In this document: positions 36,243-43,927 of the stretch, piece after piece
How positions within the stretch are numbered: position 1 is the first letter of the stretch
How the letters are laid out: each line of letters begins with the position of its first letter
Assembly: GCF_004135605.1 (NCBI RefSeq)
Contig: NZ_SDPT01000003.1
Span: forward strand, 372,001-436,000
Direction: 5' to 3'
DNA length: 64,000 nt
Source of the DNA: Sphingomonas desiccabilis
Lineage (GTDB): Bacteria; Pseudomonadota; Alphaproteobacteria; Sphingomonadales; Sphingomonadaceae
Translations under genes and position numbers: made by a program
Notes under the pieces: generated by a model
The model's database searches: none
What the model was told of the DNA's origin: nothing
Seen by the model: only the letters and a program-made list of their open reading frames with translations

Positions 36243-38625
36243 CCTCGCGCCACTCGCCCTGTTGGTCGCGGCCGCTCCTGCCTTTGGGCAGGAGCGCGCG
36301 GCCGAGGTCAACGTGCCCGCCGCGGACGCGGAAGCCGCGGTCCGCCTGCTGGGCCGCCAAGCCCGGATCAGCATCGGCTTTCGCGACCCGCGCCTGACCC
36401 GGATCCGCGTGAATGCGGTGCGGGGGCGCTACACGCCGGCGCAGGCGCTCGAACGGCTGCTCGCCGGTACGTCGGCACGTGCAGTGCGGGTGGCACCGGC
36501 GAGTTTCGTCATCGACCGCGCACCGCCGAGATTGAAGCCGGTGATTGCAGCACCGCGGACGCCTGCGCCCGCTGCGCCAGAGCCTGCCCCCGAGGAGATC
36601 GTCGTCACCGCAACCAAGCGGGACGTGCCGCTCGTCGCCTATGCCGGTGGCGCGCAGATCATCGAGGGCGAGGCGCTGTCCCTCGCCGAAGCGGCACGCG
36701 GCACCGGATTGATCGAGACCAGTGCCGCCAGCGTCACCTCCACCCACCTCGGCACCGGCCGCAACAAGCTGTTCATCCGCGGCATCGCCGACTCCAGCTT
36801 CGTCGGGCCGACTCAGGCGACCGTGGGACAATATTGGGGCAACAGCCGCATCACCTACAGCGCGCCCGACCCGAGCCTTCGGCTTTACGACGTCCGCAGC
36901 GTCGAAGTGCTGGAGGGGCCGCAGGGTACGCTGTACGGCGCGGGGTCGTTGGGCGGCGTCGTCCGCGTGGTCCCCAATGCTCCCGACCTGCGGACCATCG
37001 GCGGAGCCGTCTGGGGTGGCGCGCAGGCTACCGAGCATGGCGATCCCGGGGTGGACGGCGGCGCGGTTCTGAACCTACCCGTCGTCGAGGATCGGCTGGC
37101 GCTGCGGGTGCTGGCATTCGGCGGCATCGAGGGGGGCTATATCGACGACCGTCAGCGCGGGCTGGAGGACGTCAACCGCGTGAGCTCCTGGGGCGGGCGA
37201 GCCGCCCTGCGGTATCTGCCGGGGGACGACTGGACGATCGACATCACCGCGCTCGGCCAGCGGATCGATGGCGACGATAGTCAGTACGCCGATCGCGCGG
37301 GCGACCGGCTTTCGCGGGCGAGCGCGACGGCGCAGCCCTATCGCAACGACTTTTGGCTGGGTGAAGCGCTCGTCCGCAAGACCTGGGGTTCGCTCGAATG
37401 GACCTCCTCTATCGGCTATGCGCGCCAATATGTCTTCGAGCAGTTCGAGGGGCCCAGACTCGACCTGGCACGCCTCGACCAGGCGCCCGCCGCCGACGCG
37501 ACGCCGACCGTGTTCACCCAGCGCAACGCCATCGACATGATCACGGCCGAGACACGCCTGGCACGGCGCGGCAAGGACGGCGCCGGATGGCTGGTCGCGG
37601 CGAGCCTGTTGCACAATCGGGCGCGCGTCCGCCGCAGCATGGGCGAATCCGGGGATCGCGCGACATTGACGGGGGTTCGCAATCAGGTCGACGAGGTCAC
37701 GCTCTACGGCGAATATGCCATGCTGCCCGTCCAGGACGTGACGGTGACGCTGGGAGGGCGCATCACACGCTCCCGTCTGGCGGGGCAATCGGAAGACGTG
37801 GCACCCGTGATCGCACTGCGCATGGACCCCTCGGCGGGAGACTCGCGCTCCGAAACGCGCGGACTGCCCTCCGCGTCGGTTTCATGGCGTGCCGGGGACC
37901 AGCTGACGTTGTTCGCGCGCTATCAGGAGGGCTTTCGCCCCGGCGGCATTGCTGTGCGGCAGGACTTCATCCAGCGCTTCCAGGGCGATCGCGTCGCGAC
38001 GCTGGAAGGCGGCGCCCGGTTCGGCAGCGACCGGGTCGATTCGAGCGTCACCCTTTCCTACACGCGGTGGCGCAACATCCAGGCCGATATCGTCGACGGC
38101 TTCGGCTTTCCCACCACTGCCAACATCGGTGATGGGCGCGTCGTGTCGATCGGCTGGTCCGGGCGCTGGCGGCCGATCGCCGGGCTCGAACTGGATGCCG
38201 CGCTTTATCTCAACGACAGCCGGATCACCGATCCTGCCTTCACGATCCTGCCGTACGACACCGTCGCCATCGATCAGGGACGGCTACCCAATGTCGCGGA
38301 TCGCAGTGGCCGGCTGGGCGCCCGCTATTCCCGCGACCTCGGGTCCGGCCATCACCTCGATGTAAGCGGCTATGCCCGCTACATCGGCCAGTCGACGCTG
38401 GGCATCGGATCGATCCTCGGGCGCCTTCAGGGCAATTACGTCGACACGGGCTTCGATATGCGCGTGGGGGATGATCGTCGTGGTTTGAGCCTCACCGTCA
38501 CCAACCTGCTCGATGCGCGTGGCAACCGGTTTGCGCTGGGATCGCCGTTCCTGATCCGCGACCAGGACCAGATCACGCCGTTGAAGCCGCGCAGCATCCG
38601 GATCGGCCTCGACTTCGCGTTCTGA
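36226..38625 (+). CDS. TonB-dependent transducer with N-terminal STN signalling domain
   Basis: The 799-residue receptor has a signal peptide (LAPLALLVAAAPAFGQ) and then an STN signalling domain (about 28-85: EVNVPAADAEAAVRLLGRQARISIGF), which contacts FecR in the periplasm. After a proline/alanine linker, EEIVVTATKRDVPLVAYAG starts the plug (RSVEVLEGPQGTLYGAGSLGGVVRVV). The barrel ends SIRIGLDFAF. The STN domain and the adjoining fecI/fecR genes make it a surface-signalling receptor rather than a plain importer. Ligands of such systems are often ferric chelates, but the TKRD-type plug is closer to sphingomonad receptors of unknown substrate. Confidence 0.92.
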   Translation: MVRAASLAPLALLVAAAPAFGQERAAEVNVPAADAEAAVRLLGRQARISIGFRDPRLTRIRVNAVRGRYTPAQALERLLAGTSARAVRVAPASFVIDRAPPRLKPVIAAPRTPAPAAPEPAPEEIVVTATKRDVPLVAYAGGAQIIEGEALSLAEAARGTGLIETSAASVTSTHLGTGRNKLFIRGIADSSFVGPTQATVGQYWGNSRITYSAPDPSLRLYDVRSVEVLEGPQGTLYGAGSLGGVVRVVPNAPDLRTIGGAVWGGAQATEHGDPGVDGGAVLNLPVVEDRLALRVLAFGGIEGGYIDDRQRGLEDVNRVSSWGGRAALRYLPGDDWTIDITALGQRIDGDDSQYADRAGDRLSRASATAQPYRNDFWLGEALVRKTWGSLEWTSSIGYARQYVFEQFEGPRLDLARLDQAPAADATPTVFTQRNAIDMITAETRLARRGKDGAGWLVAASLLHNRARVRRSMGESGDRATLTGVRNQVDEVTLYGEYAMLPVQDVTVTLGGRITRSRLAGQSEDVAPVIALRMDPSAGDSRSETRGLPSASVSWRAGDQLTLFARYQEGFRPGGIAVRQDFIQRFQGDRVATLEGGARFGSDRVDSSVTLSYTRWRNIQADIVDGFGFPTTANIGDGRVVSIGWSGRWRPIAGLELDAALYLNDSRITDPAFTILPYDTVAIDQGRLPNVADRSGRLGARYSRDLGSGHHLDVSGYARYIGQSTLGIGSILGRLQGNYVDTGFDMRVGDDRRGLSLTVTNLLDARGNRFALGSPFLIRDQDQITPLKPRSIRIGLDFAF

Positions 38626-38690
38626 TCGTCGGCGGTCGCCACGGAACGCTGCCCTCTCGTTTAGAAGGCTCGATCTTCCCGCTGCGTCGA

Positions 38691-38733
38691 AGTGATCCGC
38701 AATTCTCGTTCACAGTGATCGGCATTGCTCGTT
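38691..38733 (+). promoter_or_regulatory. tandem 20-base direct repeats upstream of the catalase gene
   Basis: Two copies of a 20-base motif starting AGTGATC and ending CTCGTT (38691-38710 and 38714-38733) match at 17 of 20 positions with a 23-base period, about two helical turns. They lie 80-120 bases before the catalase start and could be an activator site. They do not match the published OxyR consensus as I know it. Confidence 0.4.
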
Positions 38734-38812
38734 GGCGGCGGGGCGCTCGCCGGGGCCAAGGGGTGGCACCGCAGTGATGCCGGCGACCGCCGACATCGCG
38801 TCACCTGACAAC

Positions 38813-40531
38813 ATGGACGACATGATGGCTTTCACTACCTCGCGCGCCGGGCTCTTGGCTGCGTGCATCAATCTCTCGCTCGTCGGGTCCGTGCTCGCAC
38901 AGGATGCCGCGCGCCAAGCCGCGGATCCTGCCTCAACTCAGGCCGCCAGCCGCATGCAGACGGCCGCGGCGCCCACCATTCCCGAGCGGCCTGTGCTGTC
39001 GCAGCCGGGCGTCCCCGGCACCGTTCAGGCCGGTGGAACCGGCGCTGCGATCGACGCGCCCCAGTTCACCCGCGACAATGGCGCCCCCATCGGCGAGAAC
39101 CGCCATTCCAAGGCGGTGGGCGACATGGGTCCGGTGCTGCTCGAGGATGCGCACCTGATCGAGAAGCTCGCCCGTTTCGACCGGGAGCGCGTGCCGGAGC
39201 GCGTCGTCCATGCCCGCGGCACCGGGGCTCAGGGCGTGTTCCGCGCCACGGCCGACATCTCCGACATCACCAAGGCGTCGCTGTTCGTGCCGGGCAAGGA
39301 AACGCCGGTGTTCGTCCGCTTCTCGACCGTGATCCACGGCGCGGGCAGCCCGGAGACGATGCGCGATCCCCACGGCTTCGCGACCAAGTTCTACACCGAC
39401 CAGGGCAACTGGGACCTCGTCGGCAACAACCTGCCGATCTTCTTCATCCGGGACGCGATCCAGTTCCCGGACATGATCCACTCGCTTAAGCCCTCGCCGG
39501 TCACCAACAAGCAGGATCCGAGCCGCCTCTTCGACTTCTTCTCGAAGACGCCCGAGGCCACCAACATGATCACCCAGGTATGGACGAACCTGGGCACGCC
39601 CGCCTCCTATCGCACGATGGACGGCAGCGGCGTCCATGCGTTCAAGCTGGTGAATGCCCAGGGCAAGACGATCTTCGCGAAGTTCCGCTGGATCAGCCAT
39701 CAAGGCGTCAAGAACCTGAACGGCGAACAGGTCGCGAAGGCCAATTTCAACTTCCTGACCGACGACCTCTACGGCCAGATCTCCGCGGGCAATCACCCAA
39801 GCTGGGACCTGATGGTGCAGACCATGTCGGGCGACCAGTTCGCGGCGCTGGACTACAACCCCTTCGACGACACCAAGGAGTGGCTGGGGGTGCCGTTCAG
39901 GAAGATCGGCGAGATGACGCTCAACAAGGTCCCCGACAACTTCTTCGAATGGACCGAGCAGTCGGCGTTCGCCCCGTCGAACATGGTGCCGGGCATCGAA
40001 CCGTCGCCTGACCGCATGCTCCAGGGCCGGCTGTTCTCCTATGCCGATACCCAGCGTTATCGCGTGGGCGCCAACGTCATGACGCTCCCGGTGAACCGGC
40101 CGCGTGTGGCCGTGGTGAACAACAACCAGGACGGGCAGCTGAACGCCACCCAGCGTTCGTCGGACGTGAACTATTTCCCGGCCGACACGGCGCCCAAGAC
40201 GACTGCGGCCGAGTTCCGCAACTCGACCTATGAAGTCTCCGGCGTCGTGGACTCCAAGCCGATCGAGAAGACCAGCAATTTCGAGCAGGCCGGCATCTTC
40301 TACCGGTCGTTGAAGCCGCAGGACAAGGCGGACCTGGTCAAGAACCTGGCCGCCGACCTGGGGCAGGTCACCTCGATGCGGGTGAAGACCATGATGCTCA
40401 GCTACTTCTACCAGGCCGACAAGGACTATGGGACGCGCGTCGCCAAGGCGGTCGACGTGCCCCTGTCCGAGGTCGTGAAGGCGGCGAACGAATACCGCGC
40501 CGCCTATCCTGAGCAGTTCGGGGCGAACTGA
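38813..40531 (+). CDS. exported monofunctional haem catalase
   Basis: From the ATG at 38813 the protein has 572 residues. Residues 4-30 (MMAFTTSRAGLLAACINLSLVGSVLAQDAA) form a signal peptide, so this is a periplasmic catalase. The distal His is H133 in VVHARG, the Asn is in GNWDLVGNN, and the proximal haem Tyr is Y410 in RLFSYADTQRYR. FSTVIHGAGSPETMRDPHGFATKFY is the family core. It degrades hydrogen peroxide. The next gene codes for an ankyrin protein, matching the katB-ankB pair of Pseudomonas, where AnkB is needed for full KatB activity. A further upstream ATG (38777) is less likely. Confidence 0.93.
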   Translation: MDDMMAFTTSRAGLLAACINLSLVGSVLAQDAARQAADPASTQAASRMQTAAAPTIPERPVLSQPGVPGTVQAGGTGAAIDAPQFTRDNGAPIGENRHSKAVGDMGPVLLEDAHLIEKLARFDRERVPERVVHARGTGAQGVFRATADISDITKASLFVPGKETPVFVRFSTVIHGAGSPETMRDPHGFATKFYTDQGNWDLVGNNLPIFFIRDAIQFPDMIHSLKPSPVTNKQDPSRLFDFFSKTPEATNMITQVWTNLGTPASYRTMDGSGVHAFKLVNAQGKTIFAKFRWISHQGVKNLNGEQVAKANFNFLTDDLYGQISAGNHPSWDLMVQTMSGDQFAALDYNPFDDTKEWLGVPFRKIGEMTLNKVPDNFFEWTEQSAFAPSNMVPGIEPSPDRMLQGRLFSYADTQRYRVGANVMTLPVNRPRVAVVNNNQDGQLNATQRSSDVNYFPADTAPKTTAAEFRNSTYEVSGVVDSKPIEKTSNFEQAGIFYRSLKPQDKADLVKNLAADLGQVTSMRVKTMMLSYFYQADKDYGTRVAKAVDVPLSEVVKAANEYRAAYPEQFGAN

Positions 40532-40541
40532 TCGCCCCGAA
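40517..40541. terminator. 10-bp hairpin at the catalase stop codon
   Basis: TTCGGGGCGA (40517-40526) pairs perfectly with TCGCCCCGAA (40532-40541); the loop holds the TGA stop codon. Immediately after it, GGCCCCGGC (40542-40550) pairs with GCCGGGGCC (40570-40578). The two stems could terminate most transcripts or protect the catalase mRNA before the ankyrin gene. Confidence 0.55.
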
Positions 40542-40603
40542 GGCCCCGGCGCTCGTCCCCCCCTCCCGTGCCGGGGCCCACCCCATCCCAGGAAGGATTT
40601 CCC

Positions 40604-41176
40604 ATGTTCGTCGTGCTGACCGCCGCCCTGCTCGCGGCGGCGACTCCCCAGCAGGCGCCCGTCGCCTCGGGGTCGCAGGCATCCGCTCTTCCGTCTGCCG
40701 AGCGCCGGCAGGAACTGCTCTTCGACGCGGCGCGCCTCGGCCGCGTCGACATGATCGAGACGCTGGTGAAGGCCGGTGCCGACGTCGACGGCTATGACAA
40801 GCGCGGTTTCACGCCGCTGATCCTGGCCGCGTACAACGGCCAGAAGGAGGCGGTGGAGGCGCTGCTCGAGCGCGGTGCGGACCCGTGCAGGCCGGATGCC
40901 GGACAGGGCAACACCGCGCAGATGGGAGTCGCGTTCAAGGGTGACGACGCAATCGCCGCCCGCCTGCTCAAGACCCCCTGCAACGTCGATGCGCGCAACA
41001 ACGCCGGGCAGACCGCGCTGATGATGGCTGCGCTGTTCGGCCGCACCGTGCAGGTCGAGCTGCTGCTGGCCGCGGGCGCCGACACCGGCATCGCGGACGC
41101 GACCGGCCGGACCGCCGCCTCGGTCGCTGCGGCGCAGGGGAACGCGGCGCTGGCTGCGGCGCTCTCGGCCAAGTGA
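40604..41176 (+). CDS. ankyrin-repeat protein, AnkB-like partner of the catalase
   Basis: This 190-residue protein starts at an ATG preceded by AGGAAGG and has a short signal-like N-terminus (VVLTAALLAAATP). About four ankyrin repeats follow, each with the GADVDGYDKRGFTPLILAAYNG pattern: roughly residues 44-76, 77-108, 109-140 and 141-175. It lies 72 bases after the exported catalase. By analogy with AnkB of Pseudomonas aeruginosa it would sit in the periplasm or membrane and support catalase assembly or activity. Its stop codon abuts a ferrochelatase remnant. Confidence 0.88.
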   Translation: MFVVLTAALLAAATPQQAPVASGSQASALPSAERRQELLFDAARLGRVDMIETLVKAGADVDGYDKRGFTPLILAAYNGQKEAVEALLERGADPCRPDAGQGNTAQMGVAFKGDDAIAARLLKTPCNVDARNNAGQTALMMAALFGRTVQVELLLAAGADTGIADATGRTAASVAAAQGNAALAAALSAK

Positions 41177-41180
41177 GCGG

Positions 41181-41646
41181 GACCGCCGGGTCATCGAGCT
41201 TCCGCGTGTCCTGTGGCAGCCGATCCTGCACGGCGCGGTCCTCACCACTCGTCCCAGCAAGTCGGCGCACGCCTATGCACAGGTATGGACCGAGGCCGGA
41301 TCCCCCCTTCCGGCCGTCACCCGGGGCGGCGCTGGGCCGGGATCTGACCGTCAGCTTCCAGTCGCGGTTCGGCCCGGCCAAGTGGCTGGGCCCCGCGACC
41401 GATACGGTACTCGCCGGCCTGCCCGCCAAAGGCGTGGAGCGGGTGGCGATCTTCGCGCCCGGTTTTTCGGCCGATTGCGTGGAGACGCTGGAGGAACTCG
41501 CGATCCGCGGACGCGAGACCTTCCTCGATTGGGGTGGCGCCGAGTTCGCCTATTTCCCGTGCCTGAACTCCAGCGCCGAGGGCGTGGCGATGCTCCAAGC
41601 CATTCTGGCGCGGGAACTCGCAGGCTGGGTCGCGGCAGCCGCATAG
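41181..41646 (+). pseudogene. hemH: internally deleted ferrochelatase remnant (hemH)
   Basis: Two pieces of ferrochelatase are fused here in different frames. From 41181 the frame reads DRRVIELPRVLWQPILHG, continues through SKSAHAYAQVWTEAGSPL and stops resembling the family near VTR (about 41330), matching the N-terminal quarter after the usual first 35 residues. A second frame then reads ALGRDLTVSFQSRFGPAKW, ERVAIFAPGFSADCVETLEE and ETFLDWGGAEFAYFPCLNSS, the C-terminal quarter, ending at 41646. The central half with the catalytic His is missing, and there is no start codon in the first frame. It begins four bases after the ankyrin stop. A functional copy must lie elsewhere if haem is made. 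Confidence 0.85.
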
Positions 41647-41685
41647 GGGCGCCGAAGCGCCGAAACAAGAAACTCACGACTGCTA

Positions 41686-41702
41686 TTGCGAATGATGCGC
41701 AA
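41686..41702. promoter_or_regulatory. Fur-box-like palindrome before the siderophore receptor
   Basis: TTGCGAATGATGCGCAA is an inverted repeat TTGCG-7-CGCAA with an AT-rich centre and reads nearly the same on both strands. It resembles the alphaproteobacterial Fur motif (TGC-rich ends, AAT-ATT centre). It lies 49 bases upstream of the receptor start, where Fur binding would block transcription when iron is plentiful. Confidence 0.6.
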
Positions 41703-41751
41703 CTATCCTAGCGGAGCCATGCCGTGGGCAATGAGCGTTGTGGGGAAAGTC

Positions 41752-43887
41752 ATGAGAACGAAGATCGCGTTTCTGCTGGGCGGAGCATCCATGCTCGTCG
41801 CGGTTCCGGCCGCCGCGCAGGAAGCCGAGGCAAGCGCTCCGGACGAGGAGATCGTGGTCGTCGGTTCCTACACGCTTCCCGACGCGATCGATACGGCGAC
41901 CGGTCTGGGTCTTACGGTCCGCGAGACGCCGCAGTCGGTCAGCATCATGACCGCACAGCGCATCCTCGACCAGAATCTGATCACCGTGAAGGACGTCATC
42001 ACCAACGCGGTCGGCGTGTCCGCGAACGAGTTCGACGATGTCCGCAACACCTTCTTCGCGCGCGGCTTTGAAATCCGGAACACGCAGGTGGACGGTGTGC
42101 CGGCAGCCTGGACGCTGGCGGGCGGCAATGGCGAAACCAGCATCGACGTGTCCATCTATGAACGAGTGGAGATCGTGCGCGGGGCGACCGGACTCCTGTC
42201 CGGCGCAGGTGACCCCTCGGCTTCGGTCAATCTGGTCCGCAAGCATGCGGATGCGACCGAGCTGACCGGCTATGTCAGCGTAGGCATCGGCAGCTGGGAC
42301 ACGTGGCGCGTGTCGGCGGATGTCGGCGGCGCTCTCACGGCGGACGGCCGGGTGCGCGCACGCGTCGTCGGCCGGTACGAGGAAGGCGAGAGCTACATCG
42401 ACATCCAGAACAAGAAGAAGTGGGTGCTCTATGGTGTGGTCGACGCCGACGTGACCGACACCACGCTCGTGCGGGCGGGCATGAGCCATCAGGACACCAA
42501 GCCGAGGGGCGCGACCTGGGGCGCGCTGCCGACCTTCTACAGCGACGGCACGCTGACCGATCTCCCGCGCTCGCAAACGACGGCGGCGGACTGGACCTAT
42601 TGGAACAGCAGCAACCAGAACATCTTCGCCACGGTCCGGCAGGAACTGGGCGACCGCTGGAACCTGACCGTCAACTACAATCGCCTCAAGAACACCGGCG
42701 ATACCCAGCTGCTCTATCTCTACGGCACCGTCGACAAGGAGACGGGGACGATGGACGGCACCAATCCGTACAAGTCGGCAGGCGTGAGCTATCAGAACAG
42801 CTTCGATGCGCAGCTGAAGGGCGCGGTCTCCCTGTTCGGCCGCGAGCATGAAGTGGTGGTCGGGGCGCTGCACAGCATCCTCAAGCGCCACACCGACAAT
42901 TACGAGGCGCCGCTGCCTTGGCTCACCGACATCCCGGTGATCGGCCAGGAGGGCATCCCCTATCCCGAGCCGATCTGGGGCACCGAGCCCAAGCGCAACG
43001 AGCAGGAAAAGATCAAGCAGACCGGCTATTATGGCGCCGTTCGCCTGAACGTGGCGGATCCGTTCAAGGTCATCCTGGGTGGGCGCCTCGCCAGCTGGCG
43101 CCAGACCGGCTTCGCCTGGAGCGGGCCGAGCGACTATGGCGACGACGACGTGTTCATCCCCTATGTCGGCGCGCTCTACGACATCACGCCCAACCACCGC
43201 CTCTACGCCAGCTACACCAAGATCTTCCAGCCGCAGAACCTGTTCGACCGCGATCTCAACCTGCTCGATCCGCTCGACGGCGTCGCCTATGAGGTCGGTC
43301 TGAAGAGCAGCTTCTTCGGCGACGCGCTCCAGACCTCGGTCGCGCTGTTCCGCATCGAACAGGACAATGTCGGCCAGATCGACGGCGAGCCCATCGTGGT
43401 GAACGGCCAGCAGATTCAGCCCTATCGCTCGGCGCAGGGCGTGGTCAGCCAGGGCTTCGAACTGGAGGCGACCGGCCAGCCGCTCCCGGGCTGGAACGTC
43501 AACGCCAGCTACAGCCAGTTCAAGGCCGAAGATGCCGACGACGTGCCCGCCAACACCGACCAGCCCCGCAAGCTGCTCAAGATCTTCACCACCTACGACC
43601 TGCAGGGCCCGCTGGCGGGCCTCACCATCGGCGGGGGCGTGAACTATCGCAGCAAGGCCTATTCAGAAGGCACGATCCCAACCCTGAACACGCCGTTCCG
43701 CTTTCAACAGGACGGCTATACGCTGGTCAGCCTGATGGCGCGCTATGCGGTGACGGAGCAGCTGCAGCTGCAGGCCAACATCGACAACCTCTTCGACAAG
43801 ACCTTCTACAGCAACATGGGCTCGTTCAGCCAATATCGCTACGGCGCCCCGCGCAATGCGACGGTGACCGCCAGCTACCGCTTCTAA
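41752..43887 (+). CDS. TonB-dependent siderophore receptor
   Basis: Starting at the ATG at 41752 the protein has 711 residues with a signal peptide (MRTKIAFLLGGASMLVAVPAAAQ). The plug begins at DEEIVVVGSYTLPDA and contains VRETPQSVSIMTAQRILDQN, FARGFEIRNTQVDGVP and VEIVRGATGLLSGAGDPSASVNLVRK, which are hallmarks of the FhuE/FpvA-type ferric-siderophore receptors. The barrel ends ATVTASYRF. It should import a hydroxamate or mixed-type ferrisiderophore. The Fur-box-like site upstream supports iron-repressed expression. Longer in-frame starts up to 41686 would run into that site. The siderophore itself is not encoded here. Confidence 0.92.
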   Translation: MRTKIAFLLGGASMLVAVPAAAQEAEASAPDEEIVVVGSYTLPDAIDTATGLGLTVRETPQSVSIMTAQRILDQNLITVKDVITNAVGVSANEFDDVRNTFFARGFEIRNTQVDGVPAAWTLAGGNGETSIDVSIYERVEIVRGATGLLSGAGDPSASVNLVRKHADATELTGYVSVGIGSWDTWRVSADVGGALTADGRVRARVVGRYEEGESYIDIQNKKKWVLYGVVDADVTDTTLVRAGMSHQDTKPRGATWGALPTFYSDGTLTDLPRSQTTAADWTYWNSSNQNIFATVRQELGDRWNLTVNYNRLKNTGDTQLLYLYGTVDKETGTMDGTNPYKSAGVSYQNSFDAQLKGAVSLFGREHEVVVGALHSILKRHTDNYEAPLPWLTDIPVIGQEGIPYPEPIWGTEPKRNEQEKIKQTGYYGAVRLNVADPFKVILGGRLASWRQTGFAWSGPSDYGDDDVFIPYVGALYDITPNHRLYASYTKIFQPQNLFDRDLNLLDPLDGVAYEVGLKSSFFGDALQTSVALFRIEQDNVGQIDGEPIVVNGQQIQPYRSAQGVVSQGFELEATGQPLPGWNVNASYSQFKAEDADDVPANTDQPRKLLKIFTTYDLQGPLAGLTIGGGVNYRSKAYSEGTIPTLNTPFRFQQDGYTLVSLMARYAVTEQLQLQANIDNLFDKTFYSNMGSFSQYRYGAPRNATVTASYRF

Positions 43888-43894
43888 GCGAGGA

Positions 43895-43926
43895 GCAGGC
43901 GTCGGCGCACCCGCGCCGACACCTGC
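43895..43926. terminator. interrupted 13-bp hairpin between convergent genes
   Basis: GCAGG and GTCGGCGC (43895-43899, 43901-43908) pair with GCGCCGAC and CCTGC (43913-43920, 43922-43926), with one mismatch and the loop ACCC. It fills the gap between the siderophore receptor and the photolyase, which converge. Confidence 0.7.
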
Positions 43927-43927
43927 C

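Noticed and set aside
38643..38710. EcfG (general stress) promoter GGAAC-N16/17-CGTT before the catalase
   Set aside because: GGAAC and CGTT both occur but not at the required spacing.
41173..41646. Single 157-residue protein from 41173
   Set aside because: Only the second half resembles ferrochelatase; the first part is an out-of-frame reading of the ferrochelatase N-terminal region, so the locus is better described as a pseudogene.
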